The notes: generated by a model from the sequence alone, not told the origin. 64,000 nt of DNA from Gemmatimonadaceae bacterium (GCA_013361935.1 JABFXC010000163.1:23235-87234); one strand, 5' to 3'. Positions 20,182 through 32,029 are shown, numbered from the stretch's first letter. A program made the numbers and translations.

Positions 20182-20858
20182 AGCCGGTGATCGTGTTCGA
20201 CATGAACGAGACGCTGCTCGACATGTCCGCGCTCGACGCGACATTCGGGCGCATCTTCGGCCATCCCCAGCCGTCCGAGCTGCGGAAGCGCTGGTTCGAG
20301 CAGGTGCTCCAGCTCTTTCTCACCGCGACCGTCATCGGCCGCTATCGCCCCTTCGACAAGCTGACGCAGGAGGCGCTGGGAATGCTCGCGCGGCAGCAGG
20401 GACGCGAGGCGAGCGCCGAGGATCGGAAGGCGCTCGAGGCGGCGCTGGGGAAGATCCCGGCGTACCCCGATGCGCGTCCCGGCCTCGAACGATTGAAGGC
20501 CGCGGGCTTCGTCGTCGCGACGCTCACCAACTCGACGGAGAAGGCGGCGGAAAGGCTCCTCGAGCAGGCGGGGCTGCGCCCGCTGTTCGATCGCGTGCTC
20601 TCGGCCGACGAGGTGAAGCGCTACAAGCCGGCGCCCGAGGCGTACGCGTACGCCGCGAAGGAGCTCGAGGTCAAGCCGCGCGAGGTGCTGCTGGTGGCCG
20701 CCCACGCGTGGGACATCGCCGGCGCGCTCGCCGCCGGATGTCGCGCCGCGTTCATCGAGCGGCCGGGGAAGGTGATGAATCCCGAGGGGCCGCAGCCCGA
20801 GCTCTCGGCGCGCGACGTCCAGGATCTCGCCGAGCAGCTCGTTGCGAAGCATGGCTGA
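20178..20858 (+). CDS. Haloacid dehalogenase type II (HAD superfamily)
   Basis: VIVFDMNETLLDMSALD, TLTNSTEKAAERLLEQAGL, EVKRYKPAPEAY, VLLVAAHAWDIAGALAAGC. Confidence 0.9.
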   Translation: MKPVIVFDMNETLLDMSALDATFGRIFGHPQPSELRKRWFEQVLQLFLTATVIGRYRPFDKLTQEALGMLARQQGREASAEDRKALEAALGKIPAYPDARPGLERLKAAGFVVATLTNSTEKAAERLLEQAGLRPLFDRVLSADEVKRYKPAPEAYAYAAKELEVKPREVLLVAAHAWDIAGALAAGCRAAFIERPGKVMNPEGPQPELSARDVQDLAEQLVAKHG

Positions 20859-20861
20859 ACC

Positions 20862-21953
20862 GTGGCAATGATCGTCGAGCGCCTGGAGGTGGCGGCCTAC
20901 CGGATTCCCACCGACCGTCCCGAATCCGACGGCACGTTCGCCTGGGACTCGACGACCATGGTGGTCGTCTATGCATTCGCCGGAGGGGAGCGTGGGCTCG
21001 GGTGGTCGTATACCGATGCCGCCGCCGCGCCGCTCGTTCGCGACACGCTGGCGGGCGTCGTCTGCGGCCGGGCCGCGCTCTCGGTCGGCTCGCTCTGGGC
21101 GGAGATGCTCCGCGCGGTGCGCAACATCGGCCGGGCCGGCGTCGCGTCGGCCGCGATCTCCGCGGTCGACGTCGCGCTCTGGGATCTGCAGGCGCGGCTG
21201 CTCGGCCTTCCGCTCGCGCGACTGCTCGGCGCGGTGCGCGACCGCGTGCCTGTCTACGGCAGCGGCGGGTTCACCACGTACTCTGCGCGCGAGCTGCAGG
21301 AACAGCTCGCGACGTGGGTGGAGCAGGGAATCCCGCGCGTGAAGATGAAGGTCGGGCGGGAGCCCGCGCGCGACCTCGAACGAGCGCGCGCGGCGCGGCA
21401 CGCGATCGGCGGCGACGCGGAGCTGTTCGTCGACGCCAACGGCGCCTACACGCGGAAGCAGGCGCTCCGCTTCGCGGAGGAGTTCGCGGCGCTGGGAGTG
21501 TCCTGGTTCGAGGAGCCGGTGTCGTCGGACGACCTGCGCGGCCTGCGCCTCATTCGCGACCGCGGGCCCGCGGGGATGGACATCGCCGCGGGAGAGTACG
21601 GTCACGACGCCCTCTACTTCCGGCGGATGCTCGAGGCAGGCGCGGTCGACGTGCTGCAGGCCGACGCGACCCGCTGCGGGGGATACTCGGGCTTCCTGCG
21701 GGCGAGCACGCTCTGCGAGGCGTTCTCGCTCGATCTTTCCGCGCACACGGCGCCCTACCTTCACCTCCCCATTGCCGCGGCATCGCTCCCGCTCCGGCAC
21801 GTCGAGTATTTCCACGACCATGCGCGCATCGAGCGCCTGCTCTTCGACGGAACCGCCGAGCCAGTGGAGGGAATGCTCCGCGTGCCCGACGACCGGGCCG
21901 GCCACGGCCTCGTGCTGAAGACTCAGGACGCGGAGCGGTACCGCGTCGGCTGA
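20862..21953 (+). CDS. Mandelate racemase/muconate lactonizing enzyme-like (enolase superfamily)
   Basis: VKMKVGREP, ELFVDANGAYTRKQAL, WFEEPVSSDDLRGLRLI, AAGEYGHD, VLQADATRCGGYSGF. GTG start. Confidence 0.85.
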   Translation: MAMIVERLEVAAYRIPTDRPESDGTFAWDSTTMVVVYAFAGGERGLGWSYTDAAAAPLVRDTLAGVVCGRAALSVGSLWAEMLRAVRNIGRAGVASAAISAVDVALWDLQARLLGLPLARLLGAVRDRVPVYGSGGFTTYSARELQEQLATWVEQGIPRVKMKVGREPARDLERARAARHAIGGDAELFVDANGAYTRKQALRFAEEFAALGVSWFEEPVSSDDLRGLRLIRDRGPAGMDIAAGEYGHDALYFRRMLEAGAVDVLQADATRCGGYSGFLRASTLCEAFSLDLSAHTAPYLHLPIAAASLPLRHVEYFHDHARIERLLFDGTAEPVEGMLRVPDDRAGHGLVLKTQDAERYRVG

Positions 21954-21972
21954 TCCCGAGGAGCGCGGTCGC

Positions 21973-22839
21973 TCAGCCGCCGCCGGCGAATCCCGGGTAC
22001 AGCGTCATCCCGCCGTCGACGAAGAGCGTCGCGCCGTGAACGTAGTCGGCATCGTCGGAGGCGAGCCATGCGGCGACGCGGCCGATGTCGTCCGGATCTC
22101 CCACCCGGCCGTAGGGGATGAGCTTCAGCAGCTTTCGCTCGGCCTCCGGGGTCGACCACGCCTCGACGTTGATGTTGGTCTTGATCGCGCCTGGCGCGAT
22201 GCTGTTCACGCGGATGCGGCGCGGGCCGAGCTCCTGCGCGATGCTCTCCATGAGCAGCTTGATGCCGCCCTTGGACGCCGCGTAGTTCGCGTGACCCGCC
22301 CAGGGAATCGCCTCGTGCACGGAGCTGGTGAAGATGATCTTTCCCGTCGCGCGCGAGACGGCGGGACGCGGACCGCGCCGCAGGAACTCGCGCACCGCGG
22401 CGCGCGCGCAGAGGAAGCCGCCGGTGAGGTTCACGTCGATCACCTTCTGCCACTGCGCGAGGGTCATGTCCGCCAGCGCCGCGTCCTGCTGCAGACCGGC
22501 GTTGCTGACGAGGATGTCCACCGTGCCGAACTCCCGGACCGTGGCGGCGAAGAGCGAGTCGACGTCCGCCTCCTTGCTGACGTCCGCCGCCACCGCCGTC
22601 GCGCGGCCGCCCGCGGCGACGATGTCGCGCACGACGCGATCGGCGTCATCGGGGTGCGCGTGGTAGTTCACGACGACCGCCGCGCCCCGGGCGGCGAGCG
22701 CGCGCGCGATGGCCTCGCCGATCCCCGAGTTCGCCCCGGTCACGACGGCCGTCTGGCCGGCGAGGTGGGGAGACTGGTCGCGCTCGGTCGCGCCGGCGTT
22801 CGCCGCGGGCTTGTTCACGTCCGTCATGGGGGTGTCCAT
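21973..22839 (-). CDS. Short-chain dehydrogenase/reductase
   Basis: TAVVTGANSGIGEAIARALAARGAAVVVNYH, VSNAGLQ, YAASKGGIKLLMESIAQELGP. Confidence 0.92.
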   Translation of the reverse strand: MDTPMTDVNKPAANAGATERDQSPHLAGQTAVVTGANSGIGEAIARALAARGAAVVVNYHAHPDDADRVVRDIVAAGGRATAVAADVSKEADVDSLFAATVREFGTVDILVSNAGLQQDAALADMTLAQWQKVIDVNLTGGFLCARAAVREFLRRGPRPAVSRATGKIIFTSSVHEAIPWAGHANYAASKGGIKLLMESIAQELGPRRIRVNSIAPGAIKTNINVEAWSTPEAERKLLKLIPYGRVGDPDDIGRVAAWLASDDADYVHGATLFVDGGMTLYPGFAGGG

Positions 22840-22900
22840 GAGCGTGCGGGAGAGCAGAAGCGATGCCGCGGCATCTCCTGGGTAGCTGCCACGACGCCCG

Positions 22901-23917
22901 CTACCGCCACCCCAGCGCGGGCGCGACGTGCGTGAGGATCGCTTCGATCACATGCACGTTGTATTCGACGCCGAGGGTGTTGGGCACGGTCAGCAGCAGC
23001 GTGTCCGCTTCGGCGATCGCCTCGTCCGCTCTCAGCTCTTCGATCAGCACGTCCGGCTCGGCGGCGTATGACCGGCCGAACACGGCCCGCATGTTGTCGA
23101 TGAATCCCACCTGATCGCTGCGCTCGTCGGTGCCGAAGTAGAGGCGGTCGCGGTCGTTCATGAGCGCGAAGATCGATCGGGACACCGAGACGCGTGGCTC
23201 GCGGGCGTGTCCCGCCTCCTTCCACGCGTGACGGAAGACGCGGATCTGGCGCGCCTGCTGGACATGAAAGGGCTCGCCCGACTCGTCCTCCTTCAGCGTG
23301 GAGCTCTGCAGGTTCATTCCATGCTTCGCGGCCCACGTCGCCGTCGCGTTGGACGCCGAGCCCCACCAGATCCGGTCGCGAAGTCCCGCTGAATGCGGCT
23401 CGAGTCGGAGCAGTCCCGGTGGGTTCGGGAACATCGGCCTCGGATTGGGTCGGGCGAACCCATTCCCTTTCAGAAGCTCGAGAAAGACCTCGGCATGGCG
23501 ACGGCCGAGGTCCGCATCGGTTCCACCCTCCGGCGGCACGTAGCCGAAGTGACGCCACCCTTCGATGACCTGCTCCGGCGAGCCGCGGCTGATGCCGAGC
23601 TGCAGGCGGCCGCCGCTGATGATGTCGGCGGCCCCGGCGTCTTCGACCATGTAGAACGGATTCTCGTAGCGCATGTCGATCACCGCCGTTCCGATCTCGA
23701 TGCGGCTCGTCTTCGCGCCGATCGCCGCGAGGAGCGGAAAGGGAGAGGCGAGCTGCTGCGCGAAGTGATGGACGCGGAAGTACGCGCCATCCGCACCGAG
23801 CTCCTCGGCCGCGACCGCCAGCTCGATCGATTGCTGCAGGACGTCGTGCGCGGACCGCGCGGCCGATTGGCGCGAGGCGCTCCAATGGCCGAAGGAGAGG
23901 AAGCCGATCTTCTTCAT
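22901..23917 (-). CDS. Luciferase-like (LLM class) flavin-dependent monooxygenase
   Basis: MKKIGFLSFGHW...AVAAEELGADGAYFRVHHFAQQLASPFPLLAAIGAKTSRIEIGTAVIDMRYENPFYMVEDAGAADIISGGRLQLGISRGSP. Confidence 0.9.
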   Translation of the reverse strand: MKKIGFLSFGHWSASRQSAARSAHDVLQQSIELAVAAEELGADGAYFRVHHFAQQLASPFPLLAAIGAKTSRIEIGTAVIDMRYENPFYMVEDAGAADIISGGRLQLGISRGSPEQVIEGWRHFGYVPPEGGTDADLGRRHAEVFLELLKGNGFARPNPRPMFPNPPGLLRLEPHSAGLRDRIWWGSASNATATWAAKHGMNLQSSTLKEDESGEPFHVQQARQIRVFRHAWKEAGHAREPRVSVSRSIFALMNDRDRLYFGTDERSDQVGFIDNMRAVFGRSYAAEPDVLIEELRADEAIAEADTLLLTVPNTLGVEYNVHVIEAILTHVAPALGWR

Positions 23918-24021
23918 GCACCCGAGATGGATTGTGTCGATGTGGCCGATGACGGCGACGCGATCGATCAAGTGTACCGCGTCGCGGGCGTGCGTGCGTC
24001 CGAGCCGAGGGCTGCCCGCCG

Positions 24022-25041
24022 CTAGTCGCGCCGGAGGGCGACGTTCGGCGTCGTCGCCACGGCGCGATAGTCGGGCATCAGCACGCGCAGGCCGAGGTTG
24101 GGCAGGGTGCGCGACGTCCCCGCGGTGAGCTGCTTGTTGTACTCCTTCAGGTAGAGATCGAAGGGATCGCGCTCGTCGGCGTCGACGATCTGAAGGTCGG
24201 TGTCGGTCATCAGCAGCTTGCCGAAGCGGAGCTGGCTGCCGCGGAAGAAGATGTAGTTGCGCGCCGCGGAGTCGGGCCGGGCGTAGCCGTCGAAGACGCT
24301 GTCGTCGGGAAGGCGCTCGAACTCCTGCACCAGCTCGTCCCCCTCGACGCGGATGCTCGCGAGGCGCCCGGTGATCGCCGGCGGGGGAAGGATCTTCGTC
24401 GGCTCGAGGAAGAGGTCGTCCCCCTTCACTGACGCCCCGCGCGCGCCGCTGAGGTCGAGCAGGCGGTCGAGGTGGAGGCCCAGCGCGTGGAGCAGCTTCT
24501 CGCCGTCGACGCCGAGGATGCGCGTCTTCGTCGGATGGAGCCGCACGCGGCCGTCGGGCTCCAGGGAGACCGACGCGGTCATCTCGAAGGGGATGTCGAC
24601 GCCCTTGTGCATGATGCCGCGCTGGACGAGCTGCGTCCCCGAGGTACGCACGCGGAGGTTGCGCAGCGGCGAGCCCTTGTAGCCGAAGACGTGCTCGTTG
24701 AGGAGCGCGCTCAGCGCGTCGCCGGAGAGCGCGACGGTTCCGGAGGTCACGCGCACCGTGAACGACGATTCGTCGTCGAGCACCGCGGGCGCGTCTGAAT
24801 GGCTCGGCACCGCCTCGCCGCGGAGTCGGCGGATGCGAAGCGCGTGGGTGGCGTCGATGTGCAGATCGACGTTGCGCATGTCGAGCCAGAGGAGGCGCGC
24901 CACCGGCTCTCCGCTGTGGTCGGCGGGTGCGGGCTCGCTCGTCGCGGCGAGCGCGGGCGCCGGTCCGGCGCGGCCGCACGCCGCGAGGACGAGGAGCGAC
25001 ACGATCGCGGCGGCGGGGCAGAACGTGGTGCGCGCTCTCAT
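24022..25041 (-). CDS. Hypothetical lipoprotein
   Basis: LLVLAACGRAG lipobox. Conserved-looking but no family recognised. Confidence 0.7.
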   Translation of the reverse strand: MRARTTFCPAAAIVSLLVLAACGRAGPAPALAATSEPAPADHSGEPVARLLWLDMRNVDLHIDATHALRIRRLRGEAVPSHSDAPAVLDDESSFTVRVTSGTVALSGDALSALLNEHVFGYKGSPLRNLRVRTSGTQLVQRGIMHKGVDIPFEMTASVSLEPDGRVRLHPTKTRILGVDGEKLLHALGLHLDRLLDLSGARGASVKGDDLFLEPTKILPPPAITGRLASIRVEGDELVQEFERLPDDSVFDGYARPDSAARNYIFFRGSQLRFGKLLMTDTDLQIVDADERDPFDLYLKEYNKQLTAGTSRTLPNLGLRVLMPDYRAVATTPNVALRRD

Positions 25042-25151
25042 GCCTCTCTCCCGCAAGCACACATGGTGCCCGTCCCGCGGATTACCGCGGGGCGTCGGTC
25101 GTCGCGGGGGTCTTCGATGTGGCGAACGTGGGCTGCGACGGGGTGAACTCC

Positions 25152-26371
<1,220 letters not shown>

Positions 26372-26372
<1 letters not shown>

Positions 26373-27613
26373 CAGCCGCCTCTGTCCGAGCCGCCCCCGC
26401 GCGGCGCCTGGAAGGGGTTCTTCGACGACGAGGGCTCGCTCGCGGCGTCGCCGCTCTCCATCACGCCGATCACGACCTTCGTTCCTTCGCGAAGGTTCGC
26501 GCCTTCGATCTCGGTGTTCCTGCCGTCGCTGAGCCCCGTGTGGACGCGCACCGGCGCGGGGTTTCCCCTGTCGTCGAGGGTCCAGACGATCGCGGAGCCC
26601 GGACGCTCGTCGGGGGTCGCGCGCGCGAGCATCGCCGGCGTCGGCCGGACGCGCAGCGCGGCGTTGGGCACGACGAGCACGTTCTCCGCGTGGCCGGTGA
26701 GGAAGTGCACCGTCGCGGTCATGCCCGGGAGGAGCTTGCCTGTGCGGTTCTTCACGGCGACGACGGCGGTGTAGCTGACGACGTTGTCCTGCGTCTTCGA
26801 CTGGAGCCGCACCTGCTGAACGCTGCCGGTGAAGACGTCGCCGGGGTACGCCTGCACGGTGAACTGCACGGGCTGCCCCGGTCTGATCGCGCCGATGTCG
26901 CTCTCGTCCACCGAGACGAGGATGCGCATGTCGGCGAGATCGTTGGCGATGAGGAAGAGCTGCGGCGCCGCGAAGCTCGCGGCGACGGTCTGGCCGACGT
27001 CGACGTTGCGCTCGACGATGACGCCGGCGATCGGTGCGTGAATGTCGGTGTAGGCGAGGTTCTGCCGCGCGCGGTCGAGGGCGATGCGCGCCGACTTCAC
27101 GCCGGCCTTCTCCACCGCGAGATTCGACTCGAGAGTACTCAGCTCGCTCGCGGTGATGGCGTTCGCGTCGAACAGCTTCCTGCCGCGCGCGTGGTCGCTG
27201 TCCGCCTGCGCCATGGTGGCCTCGGCGCGCTCGAGCTGCGCCCGCGCGTCCTCCACGGCCTGATCCTGCAGCCGCGGATCGATGCGGGCGAGGAGCTGGC
27301 CTCTCCTAACGCGATCGTTGTAGTCGACGTAGATCGCCGCGACCTGACCGGAGACCTGAGTGCCGACCTGGATGGTCTGCACGGCGCCGAGGGTGCCGGT
27401 TGCGGAGACCGTGGACCTCACGTTGCCGCGCTCGATGGCGGCGGTCCGGAACGCGGGGCCTTCGCTGCCGTCGGCGCGGCTGTAGAACCAGCCGGTGCCG
27501 GCGAGGATGGCGACGCCGGCCGCCGCGGCGGTAATCTTCGTCCCGTTCAACTCGACCTCGTGGATGGTGCCGACGCACGCTACGGGTGCCGGGCGAGCGA
27601 AGTTCAGCGTCAT
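26372..27613 (-). CDS. MacA/HlyD-like periplasmic adaptor
   Basis: [41 protein letters not shown]...[30 protein letters not shown]. Start uncertain. Confidence 0.88.
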
Positions 27614-27641
27614 GTCACCAGCTGCACGCCGGCGTCACGAG

Positions 27642-28844
27642 ATGACGGGAACGCGACACGAATCGAGCGACGCGAGTGGGTCGGTCACGCGGCTCACGCG
27701 GGGCGAGATCGTCGCGATCGTCGCCTTCTGGGCGTTCCTCGCCGCGCTCACCGCGGCGGGACGCCTGGTCGACCCTCGCGTCGCGGCGTTGGCGGCGATG
27801 CGCGCGGCGGCGCGCCCGGAGCCGACGCCGGGCGTCGCGACCCTCGCGCTGGTCGAATACGCACTGTGGGCGCTGCTGACGCTGCCGATCTTCTGGATGG
27901 CGCGCCGCTTCGGGGGCGACCGGCCGACGCTCGTGCGCGTCCTCGCCTTTCTGGCGATCGGGCTCGTGCTCGCGGTGGCGACGAACGCGCTGCTGCAGGC
28001 GATCAGCGAGCAGCTGATGCCGCGTCCTCAGCCGCCGCGTGGGCTGTCGGGACGCCTTCCGCCGTCGCCGCCGCTGCGCGGCATGTTCTTTCGCTATTCG
28101 TTCCTCTACGATTTCCTGGTGTACGTCGTCGTGCTCGGCGCGGGATTGGCGCGCAACTACCTCGTGCGTCATCGCGCGCGGCTCGAGGAGACGCGCCGGC
28201 TGCAGGCCGAGGCGGCGCAGCTGCAGGCGCAGCTCGCCGACGCGCGACTGAACGCGCTGCGCACCCAGCTCAACCCGCACTTCCTGTTCAACACGCTGAA
28301 CGCGATCTCGACGCTCGTCGAGCAGGATCCGCGCGGCGTCAGGCGGATGATCGCGCGGCTCGGCGATCTCCTTCGCCACACCCTCGACGAGGGCGACGAG
28401 CAGGAGATCCCGCTCGCCCGCGAGCTGGAGATGCTGCGACGCTATCTGGAGATCATGGAGGTGCGCTTCCAGGGAAATCTCGACGTGTCCGTCGACGCGG
28501 ACGTGTCGCTCGACGACGCGCTGGTGCCGAACCTCGTGCTGCAGCCGTTGGTGGAGAACGCCTTCCGCCACGGGCTCGCGTCGGTGCGGACCACCGGGCG
28601 GGTGGAGGTTCGCGCCGCGCGCGACGCCGGCGATCTGGTGCTCACCGTGCGCGACAACGGCGCGGGGCCGGCGAAGGATGCGCGCGAGGGCGTGGGGCTG
28701 ACGAACACGCGCGCGCGCCTCGCGCAGCTGTATGGAGCGCGGCAGCGCCTCACGCTGCGCGCGGGGGAAGCCGGAGGCGCCGTCGTGGAGGTCAGGCTGC
28801 CGTATCACACGGCCGCCGAGCGGGGGAGCGCGCGCGATGGCTGA
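27642..28844 (+). CDS. LytS-like sensor histidine kinase (HisKA_7TM/His_kinase family)
   Basis: LNALRTQLNPHFLFNTLNAISTLVEQDPRGVRRMIARLGDLLRHTL, LVLQPLVENAFRHGL, VRDNGAGPAKDAREGVGLTNTRARLAQLYG. ATG at 27612 also possible. Confidence 0.9.
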   Translation: MTGTRHESSDASGSVTRLTRGEIVAIVAFWAFLAALTAAGRLVDPRVAALAAMRAAARPEPTPGVATLALVEYALWALLTLPIFWMARRFGGDRPTLVRVLAFLAIGLVLAVATNALLQAISEQLMPRPQPPRGLSGRLPPSPPLRGMFFRYSFLYDFLVYVVVLGAGLARNYLVRHRARLEETRRLQAEAAQLQAQLADARLNALRTQLNPHFLFNTLNAISTLVEQDPRGVRRMIARLGDLLRHTLDEGDEQEIPLARELEMLRRYLEIMEVRFQGNLDVSVDADVSLDDALVPNLVLQPLVENAFRHGLASVRTTGRVEVRAARDAGDLVLTVRDNGAGPAKDAREGVGLTNTRARLAQLYGARQRLTLRAGEAGGAVVEVRLPYHTAAERGSARDG

Positions 28845-29637
28845 GCGTCCGGTGCTCCGCGTCCTGATCGTCGACGACGAGCCGCTGGGGCGCGAGCGCG
28901 TGGCGGGGTTGCTGCGCAAGGAGCGCGGCGTCGAGATCGTCGGGATGATCGGCGACGGCGCGTCGGCGGTCGCGGCGATCGGATCGCTGGCGCCGGATCT
29001 CGTCTTCCTCGACGTGCAGATGCCGGGGATGACCGGGCTCGAGGTGGTGCGCGCGATCGGCGCGCGGATGCCGACCACGGTGTTCGTGACGGCGTTCGAC
29101 CGACACGCGCTCGAGGCGTTCGACCTCGCGGCGGTCGACTATCTGGTGAAGCCGTTCGACGACGAGCGCTTCGAGGCGGCGTTCAAGCGCGCGCGCCGCA
29201 TGGTGCGACTCGAGGAGGCGAGCCGCCTCGGCGAGAGGCTGCTGGCGGTGCTGCTGGAGGGCGGACACGACGCGCCGGCCGCGACGACGCCGGCATCGGG
29301 AGCGCGCTACCTCGAGCGGATTCCCGTCGAGTCGCGCGGGAAGGTCCGCTTCATCCCGGTGTCGGACATCGATTACATCCTGGCGAGCGGTCCGTACGCG
29401 GAGCTCGTCGTCGGCGACCGGAAGCACCTGATCCGCGAGCCGATGCAGGCGCTCGAGGATCAGCTCGACCCGGCGCGCTTCGTCCGCGTCCATCGCTCGG
29501 CGATCGTCCAGCTCGATCGCGTGGACGCGCTGCTCAAGGCGGGTGGTGGAGAGTACGAGCTGCAGCTGCGGAACGGCGCGAGGGTCAGGGTCGCGCGGTC
29601 GCGGCGGGAAGAGGTGGAGAAGCGGCTCGCGCGGTGA
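28837..29637 (+). CDS. LytTR-family response regulator
   Basis: VLIVDDEPLGRERVAGLL, LVFLDVQMPGMTGLEVV, AVDYLVKPFDDERF. C-terminal LytTR ...RFVRVHRSAIVQLDRVDALLKAGGGEYELQLRNGARVRVARSRREEV. Confidence 0.93.
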   Translation: MAERPVLRVLIVDDEPLGRERVAGLLRKERGVEIVGMIGDGASAVAAIGSLAPDLVFLDVQMPGMTGLEVVRAIGARMPTTVFVTAFDRHALEAFDLAAVDYLVKPFDDERFEAAFKRARRMVRLEEASRLGERLLAVLLEGGHDAPAATTPASGARYLERIPVESRGKVRFIPVSDIDYILASGPYAELVVGDRKHLIREPMQALEDQLDPARFVRVHRSAIVQLDRVDALLKAGGGEYELQLRNGARVRVARSRREEVEKRLAR

Positions 29638-29803
29638 GGCGCGGAGATACTCGTCGGGGTGAAGACCGGCTCGCGCGGGGCGAACGGTGATGGAGCATGA
29701 GGGTGTGGGCGCGGTCACGGGTCATCGAGACGCACGGGCCTAAGATCTCCCCGCCACCTCTCGCGGGCGGCGCATCCCCACCCAACTTCACCAAAGGTAT
29801 CCG

Positions 29804-30565
29804 ATGCCTCGCACTTCCCGGTTCAGCGTCTCGCTGGTCTCTCTCCTTCTCTCGGGCGCAGTCGTCGCGTGCAGCGACGTCGCCGGCACGTCGCGAGTGC
29901 CGGTCAGCGTCTCTGTCGCGAGCGGCGGCGCGGGCGCCGCGGCTGTCGCCGCCGGTCCATCGCGCGTCGTGACGGTCGCCGGCGGCACCAACACGCTGGT
30001 GATCACCAAGGCGCAGCTCGTCCTCGCGCGGATCGAGCTTCATCGCGGCACGACAGGCAGCTGCGGCGCGTCGGACGACGATAACGGATGCACCGAGCTC
30101 GATCTCGACCCGATGCTCGTCGACCTGCCGGTGACGCCGGCGATCGAGCAGGCATTCACGGTCTCGATCCCGGCGGGGACCTACAACGAGCTGGAGGCGA
30201 AGATCCGCGCGCCGCGCGCGGGGGAGGATCGCACCGCCGCCTTCCTCGCGGCGCACCCCGAGTTCGCCGGGAGGAGCGTGCACGTGGAGGGAACGTTCAA
30301 TGGAACGCCCTTCGTCTTCGACTCGGCGCCGGAAGCGGGACTCGAGCTCGAGTTCCAGCCGCCGCTGACGGTCGCCGATGGCGTGACGAACAACATCACG
30401 CTCCACGTGGATCTGTCGTCGTGGTTCATGGACGGAGCCGGCGTCGTGGTCGATCCCGGAAACAGCGCGAACGCGGCGTTGATCGCGTGGAACATCGAAC
30501 GGTCCTTCCGCGCATTCGAGGACCACGATCGCGACGGCATCGACGACCACGGCAGCGACGGCTGA
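29804..30565 (+). CDS. Hypothetical lipoprotein
   Basis: LLLSGAVVACSD lipobox. Ends EDHDRDGIDDHGSDG (Asp-rich, possibly Ca-binding). Confidence 0.65.
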   Translation: MPRTSRFSVSLVSLLLSGAVVACSDVAGTSRVPVSVSVASGGAGAAAVAAGPSRVVTVAGGTNTLVITKAQLVLARIELHRGTTGSCGASDDDNGCTELDLDPMLVDLPVTPAIEQAFTVSIPAGTYNELEAKIRAPRAGEDRTAAFLAAHPEFAGRSVHVEGTFNGTPFVFDSAPEAGLELEFQPPLTVADGVTNNITLHVDLSSWFMDGAGVVVDPGNSANAALIAWNIERSFRAFEDHDRDGIDDHGSDG

Positions 30566-30702
30566 GCGTCACCGAGGGCGGGGTGGGGGTCGGCGCCGCG
30601 GCGCCGGCCCCCATCGCCATTCGCTCGCACTTCGCCACGCGTGGCCCGCCATTCACCCCCGGTCGATTGACCCGCGCGCGCGCGCCGTGAATCCTGCGCG
30701 CC

Positions 30703-31494
30703 ATGAGAAGCAAGGCGAGCATCGACGGGCATCCGGTGCATCCGGCGCTGATCCCATTTCCCTTCGCGTTCCTCACCGGCGGCGTCATCTTCGACGTGGC
30801 GGGGCGGCTGCTCGGCCGGCCGGCCTGGTGGGCGACCGGCCATCATCTCCTCCTCGCCGGGCTGGCGATGTCGGTGCTCGCGGCGATCCCGGGGTTCGTC
30901 GACTACGTGCACACCGTCCCGCCGCGGAGCAGCGGCTGGTCGCGGGCGACGCGGCACATGGTCCTCGTGCTGGGCGCGGTGGCGGCGTTCGTGACCGCGG
31001 CGCTCGTGCGCGGCGACGCCGCGGCGGAGCCGACGGTGCTCGTGCTCGCGATCGAGGCGGCAGGCTTCGCGCTCCTGATGGCCGGCGGATCGTTAGGCGG
31101 GGAGCTGGTGATGCGCGACCAGATCAGCGTCGACAACCGCTACGCCGGCGGGGGCAAGTGGTCGGACTCGACGGCCACCAGCGACGAGGACGGAACGATC
31201 GTCGGGGCGAAGGCGAACGAGCTCGCCGTGGATCAGATGAAGCTGCTGCGCGTCGACGGCCGGCGCCTCGTGCTGGCGCGGACCGCGAACGGCTACGTCG
31301 CCTTCGACGATGCCTGCTCCCACGAGGGCGGGTCGCTCGCCGGGGGGACGATGATCTGTGGGACGGTGCAGTGCCCCTGGCACGGCTCGCAGTTCGACGT
31401 GCGCACCGGCTGCGTGCGCGCGGGCCCGTCGACGCGCGGCATCGGGATCTATCACGTCGACGAGACCGACGGAGTCGTGCGGATCCGGCTCTGA
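30703..31494 (+). CDS. DUF2231 membrane domain fused to a C-terminal Rieske [2Fe-2S] domain
   Basis: HPVHPALIPFPFAFLTGGVIFD...GGSLGGELVMR, then CSHEGGSLAGGTMICGTVQCPWHGSQFDVRTG (Rieske CxH...CxxH). Confidence 0.88.
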   Translation: MRSKASIDGHPVHPALIPFPFAFLTGGVIFDVAGRLLGRPAWWATGHHLLLAGLAMSVLAAIPGFVDYVHTVPPRSSGWSRATRHMVLVLGAVAAFVTAALVRGDAAAEPTVLVLAIEAAGFALLMAGGSLGGELVMRDQISVDNRYAGGGKWSDSTATSDEDGTIVGAKANELAVDQMKLLRVDGRRLVLARTANGYVAFDDACSHEGGSLAGGTMICGTVQCPWHGSQFDVRTGCVRAGPSTRGIGIYHVDETDGVVRIRL

Positions 31495-31549
31495 CGTGAC
31501 GAGGGGCGGCTCGGCGGCCGCCCCTCGTCATGTCGCCCGCGCCGCCGCG

Positions 31550-32029
31550 CTACTGAACGCGGGTCAGCTGCCCGCGGATCTCGCCCGAGGGACGCGCGGC
31601 GGTGTGGACGTTGACGTACGCGTCGCCGGCACGCAGGTGAGTGAGCACGGAGTCGACGACCGTGGCGGTCCCCGAGGTCGTGCCGTTCACCGTCGCGCTG
31701 AGCGGCACCACGATTCCGCCGGACACGCCCGCCGCTCCGACGTGGATGTGCGCCGGGAGCGTCGTCGACGAAGAGCCGGGCGCCGTGGTGCCGGAGGCGA
31801 AGTTCGCGGTGGTGAGCGTCCACGCGAGATCGTGCCCGTTCACGGTGATCGTCGCGCTCCCCGTCGCGCCGATGATGAGCGCGGGCGGCGTCGTCTCGTT
31901 CGAGCCGCTGAGCGACGCGGTGTACTGCTCGGGCTTCGGCGGGGCGGCGGTGTCCCTGGAGTTGCACGCGGTGACGGCGGCAGCGCAGAGGACCGCCCCG
32001 GCGAGCGTCAGTGGTGAGATACGATGCAT
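31550..32029 (-). CDS. CHRD-domain lipoprotein
   Basis: AAVTACNSR lipobox. YTASLSGSNETTPP...AHIHVGAAGVSGGIVVPL...DAYVNVHTAARPSGEIRGQL. Confidence 0.85.
   Translation of the reverse strand: MHRISPLTLAGAVLCAAAVTACNSRDTAAPPKPEQYTASLSGSNETTPPALIIGATGSATITVNGHDLAWTLTTANFASGTTAPGSSSTTLPAHIHVGAAGVSGGIVVPLSATVNGTTSGTATVVDSVLTHLRAGDAYVNVHTAARPSGEIRGQLTRVQ

Noticed and set aside
27303-27310. TCCTAACG as another copy of the dispersed 8-mer
   Set aside because: One mismatch (T for G) so not counted. It codes Val-Arg rather than Leu-Gly context.
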